Positions 29,495 through 30,974 of a stretch of DNA of 30,974 nucleotides are shown here, piece after piece. Under the pieces are notes generated by a model that did no database searches, had not been told where the DNA came from, and was given only the letters and a program-made list of their open reading frames with translations. The stretch covers positions 1 through 30,974 of the forward strand of contig JAANSK020294822.1 of the NCBI GenBank assembly GCA_011763485.2, read 5' to 3'. The stretch's first letter is position 1, and every line of letters begins with the position of its first letter. The position numbers and the translations under genes were made by a program. The stretch is from Isoetes engelmannii. Lineage: Eukaryota > Streptophyta > Lycopodiopsida > Isoetales > Isoetaceae.

Positions 29495-30185
29495 AGAAAG
29501 AAAGATTATATTAACGTCTATGAAAGACCACTTGGGTCTATCAGACCATTTATACAGCAATTATGTGCAGCTAGGCGCGCATTTGCAGCCTCATAGAGAT
29601 GTTACATAAAAATGAGAAAAATGAAAAACTAAAATGATGAGAACATGAGGCTCTTTTCTTCTTGGCCACTGGCTCAAATTATGAAGTGATGTTTGACTTG
29701 TTTTCTCTTTGAAAGGACTGCTTACGTTTGTCCTTTACTGCCCGCTTTCTGCTTCTTGACACTTTCATGGATACCCCTCTTGGCATCGAATTCGAAGGTC
29801 CAGGGAGGGGGCCTGTCTTACGTTTATTATCGCTATCACCTCCAATGAGAAAGCTCTGCCTTTGTGTAAGGTCATTTTCTTGTCTAGCTCTCCCCCTGGC
29901 CTGCTCATTCAACAGATTTCTTATATGAATCGTCATTTGGTGGAGGAAAAGAGCTATACATTTCTGGTCCTCATATCTGATGACTTTTGGCAGAGAGGTA
30001 GGTTTGCAAAACAAGCAATGGAACCTGCCCCGTATTTCATAATAGACGGGACATGTAAAGATGAAGTGTTCCTCAGACTCAACTACATTCAAATGTGACA
30101 ATCTCTTTGCCAGCTCGACTTTAGGTCTAATCGCCCGGCCAGCCTCAATCTCAAGCTGATGAGATGAGACCCTGAGCAGAGGATC
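29495..30185 (-). mobile_element. 5'-truncated LINE: C-terminal domain and 3' tail
   Basis: On the - strand, SHQLEIEAGRAIRPKVELAK is followed by VVESEEHFIFTCPVYYEIRG and RFHCLF. This is the SHxLEIE.GR...VE.EEHF...CP.Y..IR..F pattern seen after the reverse transcriptase of some non-LTR retrotransposons; one of the two zinc-ligand cysteine pairs is eroded. A basic tail and a stop follow (29679). The 3' region ends in a purine-rich GAAAGAAAGATTATATTAAC run at 29496, which is the tail in + reading. It is a different LINE family from the one at 2362-2850. Confidence 0.7.
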
Positions 30186-30867
30186 AAGTGCAACAGGTAC
30201 AGGTGCAGGTACAATTGCTGGTTCAGTAGCAGGTGCAGGTGTCTGATTAGTACTGACCTGATATGAAAGCAGGGGACTGGAGCATTCAAAAACCTCCCCC
30301 CTGTGTCTGGAAAATCCAAGCCGGGCTTGGAAGTCGACCTCAAACTGAGGTCAGATATTAGCATGTGGGAACACGCAGGACCAGGATTGTTTAAGTCGGG
30401 TCTGCTTCATGGGAATGTTAGCAGGAGCAGCCAACTTTGAAGATCCGCCTTTCCCCAACTTTGAAGATCCGCCTTTCTCAAACAGATTGCAGATAACCTT
30501 GTCATAATCTGTATGTATTTAAGACAGGAAAGGAAGATACAATGCAGAAGCATAAACTCTCCTAGCTTTAGAGTGAATACCAACTAATTTAAATGAGAGT
30601 GACTATCGCTTGTATAGGTGTCTGCCATTCAGCAACAGTTGTGCTATGCACATCATGCATGATCAGTGTGCCGAATCCTCATGACATGTGGAATAGGAAT
30701 ATTTTCACAAGTCTGAAGGTGAAAATGAAGGAAGTGAAGGGTTTAGGATAGATGGGGCTTACATACCAAAATTTTGCCAATATGCATCGCCCTTACAACT
30801 CTCTTACAACAACTTATTTATGCAAATTGTGCATGCGTCCTAATCTGTGGAAATGTGTTGAAGATAG
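30186..30867. other. No gene; LTR-like segment
   Basis: 30560-30720 resembles the LTR-like segment at 27690-27830 (TTTAAATGAGAGTGACTATC and GTGGAATAGGAATATT). An imperfect (CAGGTG)n-like stretch lies at about 30190-30240. A duplicated AACTTTGAAGATCCGCCTTT lies at 30434 and 30458. Nothing else is recognised. Confidence 0.5.
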
Positions 30868-30974
30868 GAAAGAAAGAAAGAAAGATTATATTAACGTAGA
30901 CCACTTGGGTCTATGAGACCATTTTATACAGCAATCATGTGCAGCTAGGGGCGCATTTTGCTGCCTCCTAGATA
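30868..30974 (-). repeat. Second copy of the LINE 3' end
   Basis: AGAAAGAAAGATTATATTAA (here preceded by more GAAA units), then CCACTTGGGTCTAT and GTGCAGCTAGG repeat the 29496-29600 segment at high similarity, with a 9-bp deletion. The copy continues past the window edge, in the same orientation. Confidence 0.75.

Noticed and set aside
26444-30974. Further VPS13 exons
   Set aside because: I looked on the + strand for the next conserved VPS13 segments and found only transposon and other gene debris, so no exon is called here.

Overview
This window reads as nuclear DNA of a land plant. It is AT-rich and intron-dense, and it carries plant-type retrotransposon debris (Ty1/copia, Ty3/gypsy and two kinds of LINE). 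The recognisable genes are an intact plant-type VPS13 gene and remnants of a SMAX1-LIKE gene and, more tentatively, an ATG11-like gene. A LINE remnant near the right end and the very large repeat-filled introns might point to a fern, lycophyte or other non-seed lineage, but the sequence alone does not settle that.

Layout. (1) 1-4741: upstream flank. A decayed SMAX1-LIKE (SMXL, ClpB-like) pseudogene lies at about 290-1345 on the + strand. A LINE C-terminal fragment lies at 2362-2850 on the - strand. The rest has no recognisable gene. (2) 4742-26443: one + strand gene for a VPS13 bridge-like lipid transfer protein. I traced 41 exons whose splice phases all join in frame with no stop. They give 7,316 coding bases (about 2,438 residues), starting at the chorein N-terminus. 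The gene runs off the right side of the window or resumes beyond it. (3) Repeats inside its introns. Intron 20 holds a ~312-bp tandem duplication. Intron 21 (5.2 kb) holds a complete 3,226-bp LTR retrotransposon with 181-bp LTRs and a 5-bp target duplication, then a gypsy integrase fragment. Intron 34 (2.6 kb) holds a decayed LINE reverse transcriptase with a duplicated segment and a 755-bp copia element reduced to LTR, primer site, the end of RNase H and LTR. (4) 26444-30974: the start of intron 41, or possibly sequence past an undetected gene feature. It holds copia remnants with LTR copies, a coiled-coil gene fragment resembling plant ATG11, a small fold-back element and a 5'-truncated LINE with a repeated 3' end.

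The genes do not form an operon or pathway cluster. The window is best seen as one long housekeeping-type gene absorbing many transposons in a few introns while about 35 other introns stay near 65-240 bp. I found no CRISPR array, tRNA or rRNA gene, and no convincing new biological system. The most useful items are the full VPS13 exon model, a probable GC-AG intron, a non-autonomous LTR element carrying unidentified ORFs, the internally deleted copia element with intact flanking duplications, and the two host-gene remnants.
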